Source: Hymenopellis radicata
Taxonomy: Eukaryota; Basidiomycota; Agaricomycetes; Agaricales; Physalacriaceae
NCBI GenBank assembly: GCA_015501595.1
Contig: JADNRX010000088.1
Span: 1-64,000 of the forward strand
Reading direction: 5' to 3'
DNA: 64,000 nt
Shown here: positions 51,474-61,968 of the stretch, in pieces
How positions within the stretch are numbered: the stretch's first letter is position 1
How the letters are laid out: every line of letters begins with the position of its first letter
Translations under genes and position numbers: made by a program
The notes under the pieces: generated by a model
The model's input: the letters and a program-made list of their open reading frames with translations, nothing else
The model's database searches: none
What the model was told of the DNA's origin: nothing

Positions 51474-52138
51474 ATGTCTCAATCCCTTTGTCCTGCCTGT
51501 AGGCAGCTCACTGAGCAACCTCTCCCATCTGAAACGCCCTCTTCCCCCGCTTCTCGGAGCTTCTCTCCGTGAACACTCCCCCACTCGATGCCGAAGCCGC
51601 CATTCTTCTTCAAATCGTGCAGAAATCGTCTGCAGACATAGAATCCCTACAGTTGCTGATAATAAAGGCCCAAGAGACACTTTCTGCACTGATGGGCCTG
51701 CAGGAGACGGCGTCGCGGAGGATCGCCGACGCGAAGAGAATTCTTCATCCCATGCGATCCCTCCCTCAAGATATCCTCACGGAGATCTTCCTTTGCTGTA
51801 CTCCGAGCGTGAACCATCACGAGGTTGACTGGTCTTGGCATGGCACGAATTTTGACAGCCTCTGCCCTCTAAACCATCCCTGGAACATCTCCCACGTCTC
51901 CCATCGGTGGCGAGAAATTTCCCTTTCTCTTCCCCGTTTGTGGTCGGTGATATACCTCGATTTCACACGATATACCAGTTTCTCCCCTCGCCAATGCTTT
52001 TTCGTGGGCTCGTTGCTCTTCGAAAGGTCCGCCAAGCTTGACCTTTGTGTCAATATCGCAAGCGGCGAGGAGTACATCGGCGATCACCCTTTAATGCCTC
52101 TCTTGAAGGAAAGCACGACGCGCTGGCGGATACTAAAC
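51474..52138 (+). pseudogene. F-box-like family member, frameshifted and truncated
   Basis: ATG 51474 starts MSQSLCPACRQL (CPAC-R instead of CPTC-G). A base missing near 51548, relative to the 42.8 kb copy, throws the frame into an early stop. The correct frame resumes as NTPPLDAEAA and is clean through LHPMRSLPQDILTEIF, NHPWNISHVSHRWREI and RQCFFVGSLLFERSAKL to RWRILN. Homology ends abruptly at 52138 in mid-domain. The sequence beyond is unrelated and leads into the second retrotransposon, and the missing half is not found on the other side of that element, so this was not a simple insertion. It is otherwise very close to the 42.8 kb copy. Confidence 0.85.
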
Positions 52139-52816
52139 CCCAGTGAGAACGCCGTTCAGGTGTGTCCAGGTATCAACGGAACTGACCAGGCGATGGTGAA
52201 ACCTGTCGATTCCTAGTCTGACCTGAATAAAAACGCAAATTTTCGCACCGTCATTCCAGAAATCGCCAGCTTTTCGCCCTATATTCTCACGATAAGAGAG
52301 ATTTGGCCTCAACTGGCCGTAAGAGAAGGAGACGATGAAATGGAGATGACTGAGAGGGAAATATTCCCACAGATGGATGTAGAATGACTGAGAATGAGAG
52401 ATCACTTGGTATAGTGAAACTATTCCAAGTGTTGTGTTGAAGACTGGCGCTGCCGGCTTCACGGTCGTGATGGAAAGGGGAAAGGAGACCGTGACGAATT
52501 CAAATGACCACCTCTGGTCATTGGAATTGGAGAGGGGAAGCCGGCTAGAGCCGACGGAACCCCAAGGCAGACAGACCAGTCTTGAGCGTGCGGGAAACCG
52601 AATTCGAGACGAATACCGAATCAGGAGATACCAACCCGAGCGAAGGCTCACACAACTGATTCGGGCAGAGACGAATTCAGTTTCCCCAACCAGAGGCAGA
52701 GCGAGGATATCAACAGTTTTAACATACATCATATTTGGCGAATAACGATTCACGTAAGGTAATAGCTAGTAAGAGCAACAGTAAATTTATGCTAACGGAC
52801 ATATGCAAGTAGAGTA
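52139..52816. other. 3' terminal region of the second retrotransposon (probable), rich in inverted repeats
   Basis: Noncoding sequence between the F-box-like break point and the recombinase stop. It contains several inverted pairs: GCCGGCTTC (52449) with GAAGCCGGC (52535), TCACGGTC with GACCGTGA (52458-52495), and AATGACCA-cctc-TGGTCATT (about 52503-52522). I looked for split direct repeats shared with the 5' side near 57.9-58.1 kb and saw none. Confidence 0.4.
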
Positions 52817-54428
52817 TCAGTCCATGTCATCTAACGAACCATCGTAAGGTTTAAGGAGTGCAGCGGGGATCTTGTTAGATACCCGAAACTTTTCAAATAC
52901 AGCAGCGAGTTCCACTAAGTGAGCGTGACGATAAGCTTTTGAAGTTGAGAGTGGAATAATTTCCTCCATCCGGCGCCAGTATAGCAGAAAAGCGAGGGAA
53001 GTTCATCCGCCCGTCGCTGCCACCGTTTCTGGAGGAACGCCCGCAAGCAAGAGCTCTACTGCACCCCCGATGCGAAAACTGTGGCCATGGATGTGGTACA
53101 GTCCACGAGAATCCCACGACTTGCGGCCAAAGGAGAGGAAAGAGCTCTTGGAAAGGTGAGACCACTTTTTCGGAGATGCGGCATATGCGAAGAGCGGGGC
53201 GTCCTCCGTAACTGAGGCGTTAACCGAGAGGTGATTGCGTAAGGCCGCCACAGGACAGAGGTCGTCATCACGCGCAGTCAACGTGACGTTCGCGCCCTCC
53301 TCCTTAGTCGTCTTTGACCAAGGTATATGGAAGTGCGCCGATGAGACGCCACCTCGCAGTCGAGAGAACTTCACCCTAGTCAAATCAGCATTGATCCGAT
53401 AACGAGAAAAAACAAACGTACTGGACAGCACGCGTGACATGGTAGGTGGGGTCGAAATCGGCAGTCTTGGCCACTACAATTTCTCCAAGACGTCGACAAC
53501 CCCAGAATGCACATGCTGCCGCGGCCCACACGGCGGCGTCTATCGGCTTCTTCAGATCCACGTCCTCCCTGAGGGCAATCAAGTGCTCCAAAGACACCGG
53601 AGCGCGAAGCGGTCGCTTGTGATGCGCGCCTTCCTTCCTTGCGGATGTGCGAGCCATCTGGACCCAGCGATGGTCGCCGCACCATGGCGCGTTATTGATG
53701 TCGTGCCAAGCTTTGAGACCGCTCATCCAATTCTTGATTGCGCCTCCCCCGACCGAACCCTTGTACTCTCCGATGAATGCACACAGTAATGCGTAGGATG
53801 CTGGCATGCGTTTCTTCTCGGAAATATCGTAACGGTCGCAGAATTGATGGAAGCGTATAAGGCCCGCTGCGTAGGTGACCTTTGTGCTGGGCGCGTATGC
53901 GTTGCGCAGGGAGGAGAGGGCTAGCTCCACCAGCTCTGAAGGAAGTTCCTCGTCCAACAGCTGACGGTGAAGCACAGCGTACTCGGAAGACCACCCAAAT
54001 AGGCGATCACCCGCGGGGATATCAGGTCGTATGTCGTTGTTGACGATCCGGTTGGACTTTTTTGGTTTTCGTGTTGATTTCGCTGATGGACGGGATGAAA
54101 GTACAAGAGAGCGCGATGTGCGCGACGGCAAGTGATCCACTGGTTGATTGAAAGGTGGTGGAAGCGAAGACTCGAGTAAAGGAGGGTCATCTGATGATAA
54201 AGCAAATATGGAGGACTTGAAGATGTGACTGGAGTTGGCTGAAGGAATTGGAGGAGCTGGGGGGGCAGGAGGTGGTGATGATTTGAATGAGAATGAAAAT
54301 ATTGATGGAATCGACATGGTTCGGGAGTCAGAGAGGCGCGGCGGCGACGATCCATCAATTTCGTCGCCCTCACTGCTACCCACGGCGAAAGGCGCCGCAA
54401 ATCTAAATGGTGTACTAGACATTGACAA
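52817..54428 (-). pseudogene. Tyrosine recombinase with nonsense codon at the catalytic W position
   Basis: ATG 54428 starts MSMSSTPFRFAAPF. A Ser/Pro-rich region leads to the core-binding domain (SSLRNAYAPSTKVTYAAGL, HQFCDRYDIS). The catalytic Arg lies in FWGCRRLGEIV. A 46 bp intron (53376-53421) joins HVTRAVQ to VKFSRLRGG. Then comes IHGHSFRIGGAVELLLAGV, holding His-x-x-Arg. The next catalytic position, Trp in the GGW motif, is TGA at 53003-53005. Past the stop the frame continues TSLAFLLYWRRMEE, which holds the nucleophile Tyr, to a natural TGA at 52817-52819. A TGG to TGA change thus removes both the Trp and the Tyr, inactivating the enzyme. Confidence 0.82.
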
Positions 54429-56864
54429 GAAACTCGCGAAGCTCGTCAGGGAGCGTGATTCGGGTGTGAATTTTCATATCCGGTGGACCAAATTCCCCGC
54501 GCGAGATGGGGTCAGCCGGATTGACAGCAGTCGCCACGTATTCGTATGCGGGTGAGATGCCCGTAGCGACAAGTGTGGTAAAAGAACGACGGATGGAGAG
54601 ATTAATGAAAGGGTTTGGGCATCGACCTTTGCGAAAGGCGCCAATCGAGCCATCGTTATCCGAGTGAACAAGGAGGTGAGCGTCCCTCACGCCCAGAGCC
54701 TGAAGGAAAAGGAAGAGGATTTCGATTGCGACTGTCTCCAGCCAGCCGATGTCGCGACCTGGCGCGAGTGCTTTCCAATTCGGTACAAGGCGGAAGGCGG
54801 CCCATCGACCCCGGATAAGGATCCCGATACCCCACGAGGTTGATGCGTCCACGTACAACCTCAGGTCAATGGGTGGACCCAACGCCTTCAGCGGACGCGT
54901 GAAATGAGGTTCCGACAGCTTCCGCACCCACCACTTGACATCCGAGATGACCGAAGGTGGCGGGTGGCGACGAATGAACTCGTTGCCCTTGAAGGATGAA
55001 GCAAAGTTGGACAGGGATGAGAGATAGGCGGTGCCCGTCGTGTGGACAAATGCCACATGACATAGCGACCCGTGAATCTTGTTGATTTCTTCCAGAGTAC
55101 AAGCCGCGCCTGAGAAACATGCAGCGAATACCTCCGCGCGCTGCAAAAACTTCAGGCGCTTCTCCTCCGTGAAGCCAACCCAACGCTCTGCAAAATGCCA
55201 GAGATATCCAATGAAGACCGTCAAGAAGACAAAGTCAAGATCGCCTTTGTCGTTCCAGGGAGTCATAAGAGGCGCGACCATGGCCATCATGTCGTCGTGG
55301 TCGAAATCATAACGGAACTTGCCCACTGCAATACGCCCGTCGGGTTTGGCGAAGCGGACGTTCTTGATGTCGTCTTCGTACTTGAGACCGACATCCACGC
55401 CCTGAGCCTCCCATACGTGCATGAGCGCGTTCGCAATCATCCCCGCATTACTGCTGGCGGACGCGGCTCCGAACGGGAAAGTATGCTCAATGTAGAAATC
55501 ATCCACGTTGCCTTGAACACAAGGACGTCAGAAAGGACAAACGCGCTATGACGCGACAGAATCACCTTGGAAAACCAAGTACGGCTTGTGATCTGGAAGT
55601 ACGGGACACGTGCGATGAAATTTCGCAATATCTTTGGTACACGCTTGTGCACCGGGAGGCGCATTCGCCACCTGAAGATGAAGTCAGCCACATGGCTTAA
55701 GACAAGTTATGAGTTATGCGAGACGCCTCACTACGGAGTGCTCGGGAGACGCCTCACAACGGAGTGCTCCGGACGATGACATCCCAACGAGGGAGTCAGG
55801 CAAGGCGTCTCACGCGAGAACACCGAGCGAGGATGACGAAAATAGAAAAAACACCTGCACAGAAACTTCCCCAAAATACAGAACAAAGAAATGCAGTCTA
55901 TATACCCTTAAACACGACAGAGACTACTCACGATTTGTTCGACCTGGGGCGCCATATCGAAATGAGTCGGAAAGTCCTCCTTGTGGATATGACGGTTGAC
56001 AGCCTGTGCGTCGTGACAATCCTTCGACAAGTGGCGGCACACGCGCAACTTGTCCGGCAGTCCCGGACCCTGCGTGGTCTCCGAGACGATGAGAGGAGAG
56101 GAGTGAAATGGACCACGCAGGATCCGTTCCGCATCAGAACGAGAGAAAGGACCAGAGATACGACCTGCGGCAAGCTCGTCCGCGATGTACTTGTCGACAG
56201 CAGATTTGTGCGTGCGACAAGAAGGGTGATTAGGAATTATAATGGTTGAAGTCAAGGGAGGCATGCGACCGAGCGGAAAACCGTTACGCAGATTATTGCA
56301 AAGGAGAGGATATTTCGATAAAAGATTATGCTGAGAGAGTAAGCGTTCGAAGGCGTCAACGTCGTAAGGTGTAACAATTCTTGAGAATATTTCATTGTCG
56401 AGTTCGGTAGCATTGGGCAAAGGCGGTCGGTGAATAATCGTATCAGAGAAGTCGGTGTAGCAAAGGAATGGACGGGATGAGGATGGGGCATCTTCAAGGT
56501 CGCTCGCGGCAAGAGTAAGAGAAGGCGTGGTGGTCCCTGGAACCACACCAAGAACAGACGTCGAGGCGATCTGTGTCGGGGTGGGTGCACTTCCCTGTGC
56601 CGGCGACGTTGAAGAGGCTGCAGATCTGGACTCTCGAGGTCGGGTGGAGGAGGTTCTTGTCCCTGACGATGCCCCAGATCGGCCTCGTGTTTGACTTCTG
56701 TGAGTGGTTAGTGGAGAGGTGCCCCCGCTCGCCACACGCGAGGCATACAGGGGATACGCCCTCTCCCGGGCCGCGACGCGTACCCCGAAAGGACCCGCGC
56801 GAGGCTCCATCACCGGAGCCTCGCGCGGATGAGTTCTTCCCAGAGCGAGCGGCGACGTCCGCAC
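54415..56864 (-). CDS. Reverse transcriptase/RNase H of the second element
   Basis: Copies element RNA into DNA. From about 56864 the frame overlaps the gag end, then gives LRNGFPLGRMPPL, ILRGPFHSSPLIVSE, DKLRVCRHLSKD and HKEDFPTHFDMA. An intron of about 250 bp carries a 26 bp tandem duplication. Then comes QACTKDIAKFHRTCPVLP, containing the first catalytic Asp. A second short intron near 55505-55520 precedes FYIEHTFPFGAASASSNAGM and LKYEDDIKN, the YxDD active site. RNase H appears as LRLYVDASTSWGIGI, WLETVAIEILF, LVHSDNDGSIGAFRKG and NPADPISRGEFG. Stop at 54415-54417. No disruption was seen apart from the two introns, so this part may be intact. Confidence 0.75.
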
Positions 56865-57861
56865 GCTCCCTCTTCAACGCTTCTTCCACCAACAAAGCTG
56901 CCTGCTTCTTCGCGTTGTAGGTGATCAACGCATTAGAGTACTCACGGTCGTAGAAAGCCCCGTCGTATGTCGTAGGCGTGACAGCATACTCGTGCCTCAA
57001 CTTTGCCTCGACCGGAGCCCATGCTTCGTACTCGGCGACCTTCTCTGTGAGTGTGTCGAAGAATGAGTAGTGTTGGGACCAACGAAGCGCGTACGGACCC
57101 CGTGCACCCGCCTTATCTCTCAAACGGCAGAATCTGAGGCGATTCTGAGCGCACTCAGTATATTCTCCGTACGACGGGCGAACGTCGTCACCGAAGCGCT
57201 TGACAAGCTCTTCGACGTTGAGGATGTAGCGACGAGCTACCGAGCCGGGCGCGGGATTCGCTTTGATGATGGGGAGGGTAGCAGCATTCTCCCAGACGTA
57301 GCGCAGCGCGGAGTTGGAGAAGACGGACTGTGGAAGGGGAGTCACGTCTTCAGTATCATATAAACTCTGGTGAAATTTGACGTCGAGCTTAGCTCCGGGA
57401 GCCCTCTGCACTTCCTGCGTCGTGTCCATGACCTTGTTGTCCTTCGGCGCGTCAGCAGCAGCCTTTGCGTCCTCCTTCTTCTTCTTCTCATCCGCCTTCC
57501 ATGCGGCGACGCCGTTCCAAATGTACATCGGGACCTTTTTTACATGAGATAAGAAATCAGTCTCGCAAAATGAACGCTCTTCCTCCCGAGTAAAAGAGAT
57601 ATACGAAGCGGCAGGAGAGCCTGCGCTCGTCACACCGGCGGCACCCAACGTAAAATCCATCGTCTTTTGCTGACGATCGAGGTTTTCCGCCTCGATGTCC
57701 GCGTTTTTCGAGAGACGGAGCGTGATGTCGAGCTTCTTGAACATGGCACACACGGCGGCAGTGGTGTGCGTCCTGCGCGCGCGTGGCGGCGGCGGCGGCG
57801 GTGGTGGCGGCGCCGGCTGCGTGGGTTGACCCGGAGTCTGGCCTTGTGTTGGTTGGGCCAT
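56494..57861 (-). CDS. Gag-like protein of the second element
   Basis: ATG 57859-57861 (MAQPTQGQTPGQPTQP) is chosen over the in-frame ATG at 57963. A proline run is followed by an alpha-helical, Ala/Glu/Lys-rich body and an Arg/Gly-rich linker. Two Cys/His motifs come near the end: CLACGERGHLSTNH (a CCHC-like knuckle) and CSWCGSRDHHAFSYSC. 455 residues, no break. The knuckle WCGSxDH is shared in pattern with the Gag of the 34.6 kb element, although the rest is not similar by eye. Expected role: packaging of element RNA. Confidence 0.75.
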   Translation of the reverse strand: MAQPTQGQTPGQPTQPAPPPPPPPPPRARRTHTTAAVCAMFKKLDITLRLSKNADIEAENLDRQQKTMDFTLGAAGVTSAGSPAASYISFTREEERSFCETDFLSHVKKVPMYIWNGVAAWKADEKKKKEDAKAAADAPKDNKVMDTTQEVQRAPGAKLDVKFHQSLYDTEDVTPLPQSVFSNSALRYVWENAATLPIIKANPAPGSVARRYILNVEELVKRFGDDVRPSYGEYTECAQNRLRFCRLRDKAGARGPYALRWSQHYSFFDTLTEKVAEYEAWAPVEAKLRHEYAVTPTTYDGAFYDREYSNALITYNAKKQAALLVEEALKRERADVAARSGKNSSARGSGDGASRGSFRGTRRGPGEGVSPVCLACGERGHLSTNHSQKSNTRPIWGIVRDKNLLHPTSRVQICSLFNVAGTGKCTHPDTDRLDVCSWCGSRDHHAFSYSCRERP

Positions 57862-58015
57862 GGTGAAAAGGAACGGTGGAAGAAAAGAAAATGAGATGAA
57901 TGAATGAGGAGCGGGATACTGAACCCGCGAGGAGTCGAGGACAACGGACACGACGACCAGCAATACCCCAAAGAATTGGATTGCTGTCTCGTTGTATGTA
58001 CATGTAAATTGTACA

Positions 58016-58363
58016 CGACGACGGCCCTAGATGGCCTGCACTATCTTATCCTTAGATAAGTTTATCGCTCGTTCCTCGCGATAACTTATCGCGGAGGATT
58101 TCTGATACACCGCTTGGCCTGTTACAGCCAGGCCCAGCTAGAGCCAATCGAGAGAGACGATATACTCAGACCTTACCCGCTCGTGAGAAGAGACTCGAAG
58201 AGTCCTGTATGGAACGAGCATCGCGACATTCAGCCGACAGGAAGGGCTCCGATGAACAAGTTGTGAACAAGCGTGAACTTGAAAATAAATCTGATCGATA
58301 GAGTTTGGTTGTATTTGCCTGGCCCTTCTACAAGTCAAGCGCCTCTTGTCGAGAACCACCATC
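58016..58363. other. Noncoding, palindrome-rich boundary region
   Basis: Between the second retrotransposon and the next gene. It contains CTTATCcttaGATAAG (about 58048-58063), CGCGATAAcTTATCGCG (about 58077-58093), and GGCCTG..CAGGCC (about 58114-58134). It may include the 5' terminus of the element. Confidence 0.45.
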
Positions 58364-58963
58364 ATGGCAACAACTGTACCAGTCAAGAAACTCACTCCTG
58401 TACCTACGAACAACGTCCAATCTCAGCAAACTGCTCCGACAACGTCGCTGACACCGCCCAATCCAGCGCCAACGCACGGCGAACGCCCGCTATCCGATAT
58501 CATTGGCCAGCCTTTTACGCCTTTCGACCACCAAGCTGCAGTCGTACGTCCCTTTGCCGACGAATCTGCGCGTGATGCCACGTTTGCCCAAGGTATATGC
58601 GTCTACATCTCGTCCTGACGCGTCTCATCCTGTTCTAGAACTCAGCGCGATGCTACTCGATGTCATGCTAGAAACACATGCGTGGGCCGCCGCCCGTCCC
58701 AAGCACGAAAGTCAAGTTGCCGTTCAAAAGTTCGAAAAGAAGATATCCGAGGTTATGGAGGTGGAGAAAGAGCAAGGCATGTTGGCCCCTTCTCCTCTCT
58801 TTTCCTTATCGTCCATTCCCTCCCTCATATTTGGTGCCCATCGATATTAGTTTGAGGCAGACGTATAACTGACCGTCACTTAGAACAAACTCGGGAGCGC
58901 CTCAATGACTTTGTCTGCAGCATGAAGAACGCATTGGCGGCGCTTACTGGTCTCGGTCTTTGA
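58364..58963 (+). CDS. Small hypothetical protein with a GC-AG intron
   Basis: Not recognised. ATG 58364 opens MATTVPVKKLTPVPTNN, a Pro/Thr-rich disordered start, then PLSDIIGQPFTPFDHQAA. After intron 1 (about 58594-58637) comes a helical segment LSAMLLDVMLETHAWAAARP with VQKFEKKISEVMEVEKEQ, a likely coiled coil. Intron 2 starts with GC (AAG then GCATGTT) at about 58776 and ends TTAG near 58882. The last exon gives ERLNDFVCSMKNALAALTGL, ending at TGA 58961-58963. Reading across the GC donor keeps the helix in frame, and no GT donor nearby does so. About 140 residues. The helical, coiled-coil nature suggests a protein-protein subunit; that is inference. Confidence 0.6.
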
Positions 58964-59372
58964 TTTCTCTAACTGGGTTCTTTCGCTGCTGCTGTATCTC
59001 ATCATCTGGACTGTTGCATTGCTCTAGAAATTTGTATTCAACTTGCTTTCTCATTCACGTTTCCTCGATTCCTTTTGCTATTTCTGCTAGTATGCTCCAT
59101 TCATGCACCCTGACTTGACGCCCATCCTTCGTCGTGGCTGATGTCAAGATTATACGTTGTGAGAAGTGCTCGACGGCCCTCCGCTAAACCAATGGCCTCC
59201 GCAGCATTCATTTATGCCGGGTTCTCCCTGAAGAGTCGGCGTCATTCAATCGCGTCTCCCTACGTATAACTGAGACGTCGCATCACCGTAATGATCTAAG
59301 ACGTGACTCGGTGTTCTAAAACATTGTTTACCCAGACCCTCTTAACCAACGCCATCACTATCTCGGCCCACA
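58964..59372. other. Intergenic region, no supported gene
   Basis: About 400 bp between the small unknown gene and the MGQ-family cluster. Nothing recognisable. Confidence 0.4.
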
Positions 59373-60483
59373 ATGGGACAGTTCTGGACCATCTTCAACA
59401 TTGACAAGGGGATGTGTATAGATTCATTGGGGATATTTGGTGAAGCTTTTCCTGGAGGACGGTATACTTTTTGTCTTGCTATCCTACTCTCTTCGGCTGG
59501 TGTCGAGTTCGCAAAAGATCCCTTGGAGGGGCAGCCCTACATAGAGGCTCGCAAGTACAAGTCTTCCCGGTACGTGTTAGAGCTAATTGAACTCGGTTGT
59601 GCGCTTACGATGCCAGTAGAACAGGCCTATGTGACCTACCGTGCGAGCTCCAAGATGCAATCTTTTCGGAATTAAGCGACCCCGTGGATGTCATCGCGTT
59701 CTGCTTGACCGCTTCGCACTTCTGGAGGACTGGACTCCCTCACTACAAAGCTCTGTACAAGGATCACGTCCGCCACACCTACGATTGGAGCGGTGATCGC
59801 CTGATTTGCATGGGCGATTACGCCGAGGATTGGCCCGAGGGTCTTATCACGGAGGAAGATTTCGAGTCTCTGAAGGCGTCATACATTTCACACTCTGACT
59901 GTGAGCCGGACAGCATCTACGACCTCCTCGGTATGTTCAGTGAAAGCATCCGCGGCAGGTCGAAGTTCAACCACTGGCCCACATCTGATTTCACCCAGCG
60001 CTGCAAGCTCACTAAATGGAACCCCGCGAATGACTTTCCGGGGTTCTTATCATTGTACAAGTACGATTTCTCCGCTTGGCTCGACCAATCCAGGGCCTGG
60101 AGGATGATATATGCCGTTGGCACTGGACAGCCAGGTCCTTATGTCTTGCGCAACCTTTCAAAGAAGGTTTACGTTCGCCGGGATGCACTCGCTCTCAAGT
60201 CGCACACTGGTGCATCGGTTTACTACATGTCATTTGGGAGTCTCGTTCTGGCGCGCATTGCGTGGTCGAACGATCCCAGCATGTCTATGGCGTACGCAGC
60301 TGATCATGATATGCACCGAGGGTCTGGGCGGGTGACCGGTTCGACATCGTCCTCGCAGATGTGATCGATCACGAGGAACAGTGGACAGATGTTAGCACTG
60401 CTGCAAGGAAGGAGCTCGTTGAGATATGGGAGTCGGAGTTTGGGAGTGATTGGCAGGCCGTCGTTCGTAGCAGGCTCTTGTGA
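59373..60483 (+). pseudogene. MGQ-family F-box-like gene, copy 1 (frameshifted)
   Basis: Member of a large Agaricomycete family of unknown function whose proteins start MGQ(Y/F)W. ATG 59373 reads MGQFWTIFNIDKG, then DPLEGQPYIEARKYKSS. A base appears missing near 59597 relative to copy 3. Next comes ICDLPCELQDAIFSEL-type sequence (here LCDLPCELQDAIFSEL), SDPVDVIAFCLTASHFW, which resembles an F-box, then DWSGDRLICMGDYAEDWPEG, YVLRNLSKKVYVR and FGSLVLARIAWSNDPSMSM. At about 60322 a missing base relative to copy 2 shifts out of the block that reads WAGDRFDIV; the correct frame then runs through WTDVSTAARKELVEIWE to TGA 60481-60483. Two or more indels make this a likely pseudogene. Confidence 0.7.
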
Positions 60484-60786
60484 ATCAAGGAGAAGTTTAG
60501 ATTGAAACTAGTAGAAAAGCAGCTGAATCATGAAGTTGTGTGTACAGTGTATTTCGTTCTTCTTTATTGTTTTGGATTGATTAGCATTGTAAGGGAGGCA
60601 CACATATCGCGTACTGGTTACTAGGTATGTATGTATTGTCTCTTGTTTAGACTTGGTCTCTGAGGAAGGTCCACTGGTCAGGGCAAGGTCAGGGTTGGAA
60701 CGTTAGATGCCGTCTCCATCCAACACGCAGCGACAGCATGTTCTAGCACTTGCTTCTCACCAACACCAGCACGAATCCTGTCCACG
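60484..60786. other. Spacer between MGQ-family copies 1 and 2
   Basis: About 300 bp of noncoding sequence, presumably the 3' end of copy 1 and the promoter of copy 2. Confidence 0.35.
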
Positions 60787-61968
60787 ATGGGCCAGTACTG
60801 GACCATTTATAACATTGACAAGGGATATGCATAGGGTCTCTGGGTAAATTTGGAGAATTCTTTCCTGGTGGAGGCGAAGCTGCTTCTATCGTCAGACTAC
60901 TCTCTTCCTCTGGCGTTAACTTCCCAGAAGACCCTTTGGAAGGGCAGCCATATAAGAAGGCCGAAAAGCTTGAGCCTTCCCAGTACGTGCTAGAGTATTT
61001 GAACGTTGGTTGTGCGCTTACGATGCGAGTAGAACAGGCATATGCGACTTACCGTGCGAGCTCCAAGATGCCATCTTTTCTGAATTAAGCGACCCCGTGG
61101 ATGTCGTGGCGTTCTGCTTAACGGCTTCGCACTTCTGGAGGATTGGACTCTCTCATTTCAAAGCGCTATACATGGAACACGTTCGTGACTGCCAAGATTG
61201 GCGTGGAGATCGTCTCATTTGCATGGGCGACTACGCCGCGGACTATCCTAAGGGTCTGCTCACTGATGCAGAGTTTGAGACGATGAAGGAGGAATACTGT
61301 TCAAGTTATGACTACGATTTTGAGGCCCGTGATATTTCGCGCGTCCTTGACTATCACAGTCGAAGCCTTTCCACCGTACGCTGGCCGAGCTATGACTTCT
61401 CAGACCGCTGCACGCTCAAAGATTGGAATCCCTTGGCCCGTCCACCTCAAATGCGGCCAACCGTGACGAATCCTATTCTTGCTGCGCATCTAGCCAAGTT
61501 GTTCAAGGATGAGGAACCCGAGAACGACCTGCCGCAATGGCTGCCACGGTATAAATACGACTTTTATGCTTGGTTGAGGCTGCCACAGGCTTCGAGCAGT
61601 TATGATCCAAGAAGCCTTGTGTCTTGCGGAATCTCTCGAAGAAGGTTTACGTTCGCGATAGCGCACTTGCTCTGACAACGGACGGTGGTGGTTCATCGGT
61701 TTACCATATGTCGTTTGGGAGCCTCGTCTTGTCGCGCATCGCGTGGTCGACTGATCCTAGCATGTCCATGGCAGATTCTGAAAGCCACAATATGCACCGA
61801 GGGATCTGGGCGGGTGATCGGTTTGACATTGTCAATATTGACGCGGTTCAGGATGATGATGATGGTTGGACGGACGTTAGCGCTACAGCACGGAAGGAGC
61901 TCAGCGGGATATGGGAGTCGGTGTTCGGGAATCATTGGGAGGACCGGGTTCGTAAAAAGCGGTTGTGA
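60787..61968 (+). pseudogene. MGQ-family F-box-like gene, copy 2 (frameshifted)
   Basis: ATG 60787 reads MGQYWTIYNIDKG. The frame then meets TAG, but a neighbouring frame continues SLGKFGEFFPGG and DPLEGQPYKKAEKLEPSQ. Another shift near 61005 precedes SRTGICDLPCELQDAIFSEL, SDPVDVVAFCLTASHFW and DWRGDRLICMGDYAADYPKG. A further shift near 61615 leads to LRNLSKKVYVRDSALAL, FGSLVLSRIAWSTDPSMSM, HRGIWAGDRFDIVNID and WTDVSATARKELSGIWE, ending at TGA 61966-61968. The long middle and end exons are clean, so the gene is either a recent pseudogene or has very short introns that I cannot place. Confidence 0.65.

Larger units (their letters stand above)
52817..58015 (-). mobile_element. DIRS-like tyrosine-recombinase retrotransposon, second family
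   Basis: On the minus strand the order is Gag (57861-56494), RT/RNase H (56864-54415) and tyrosine recombinase (54428-52817). The reading frames overlap: the RT frame begins inside gag, and the recombinase ATG overlaps the RT stop by 14 bases. Its proteins differ clearly from those of the 34.6 kb element, including a YEDD instead of VDD active site and a different knuckle. Termini are not defined; the coordinates give the coding extent plus a little upstream. Terminal repeats were not recognised. Confidence 0.75.

Noticed and set aside
52133..52753. A 206-codon minus-strand frame at the 3' side of element 2
   Set aside because: It crosses a junction between the truncated F-box-like gene and unrelated sequence and is full of inverted repeats. 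No domain seen.
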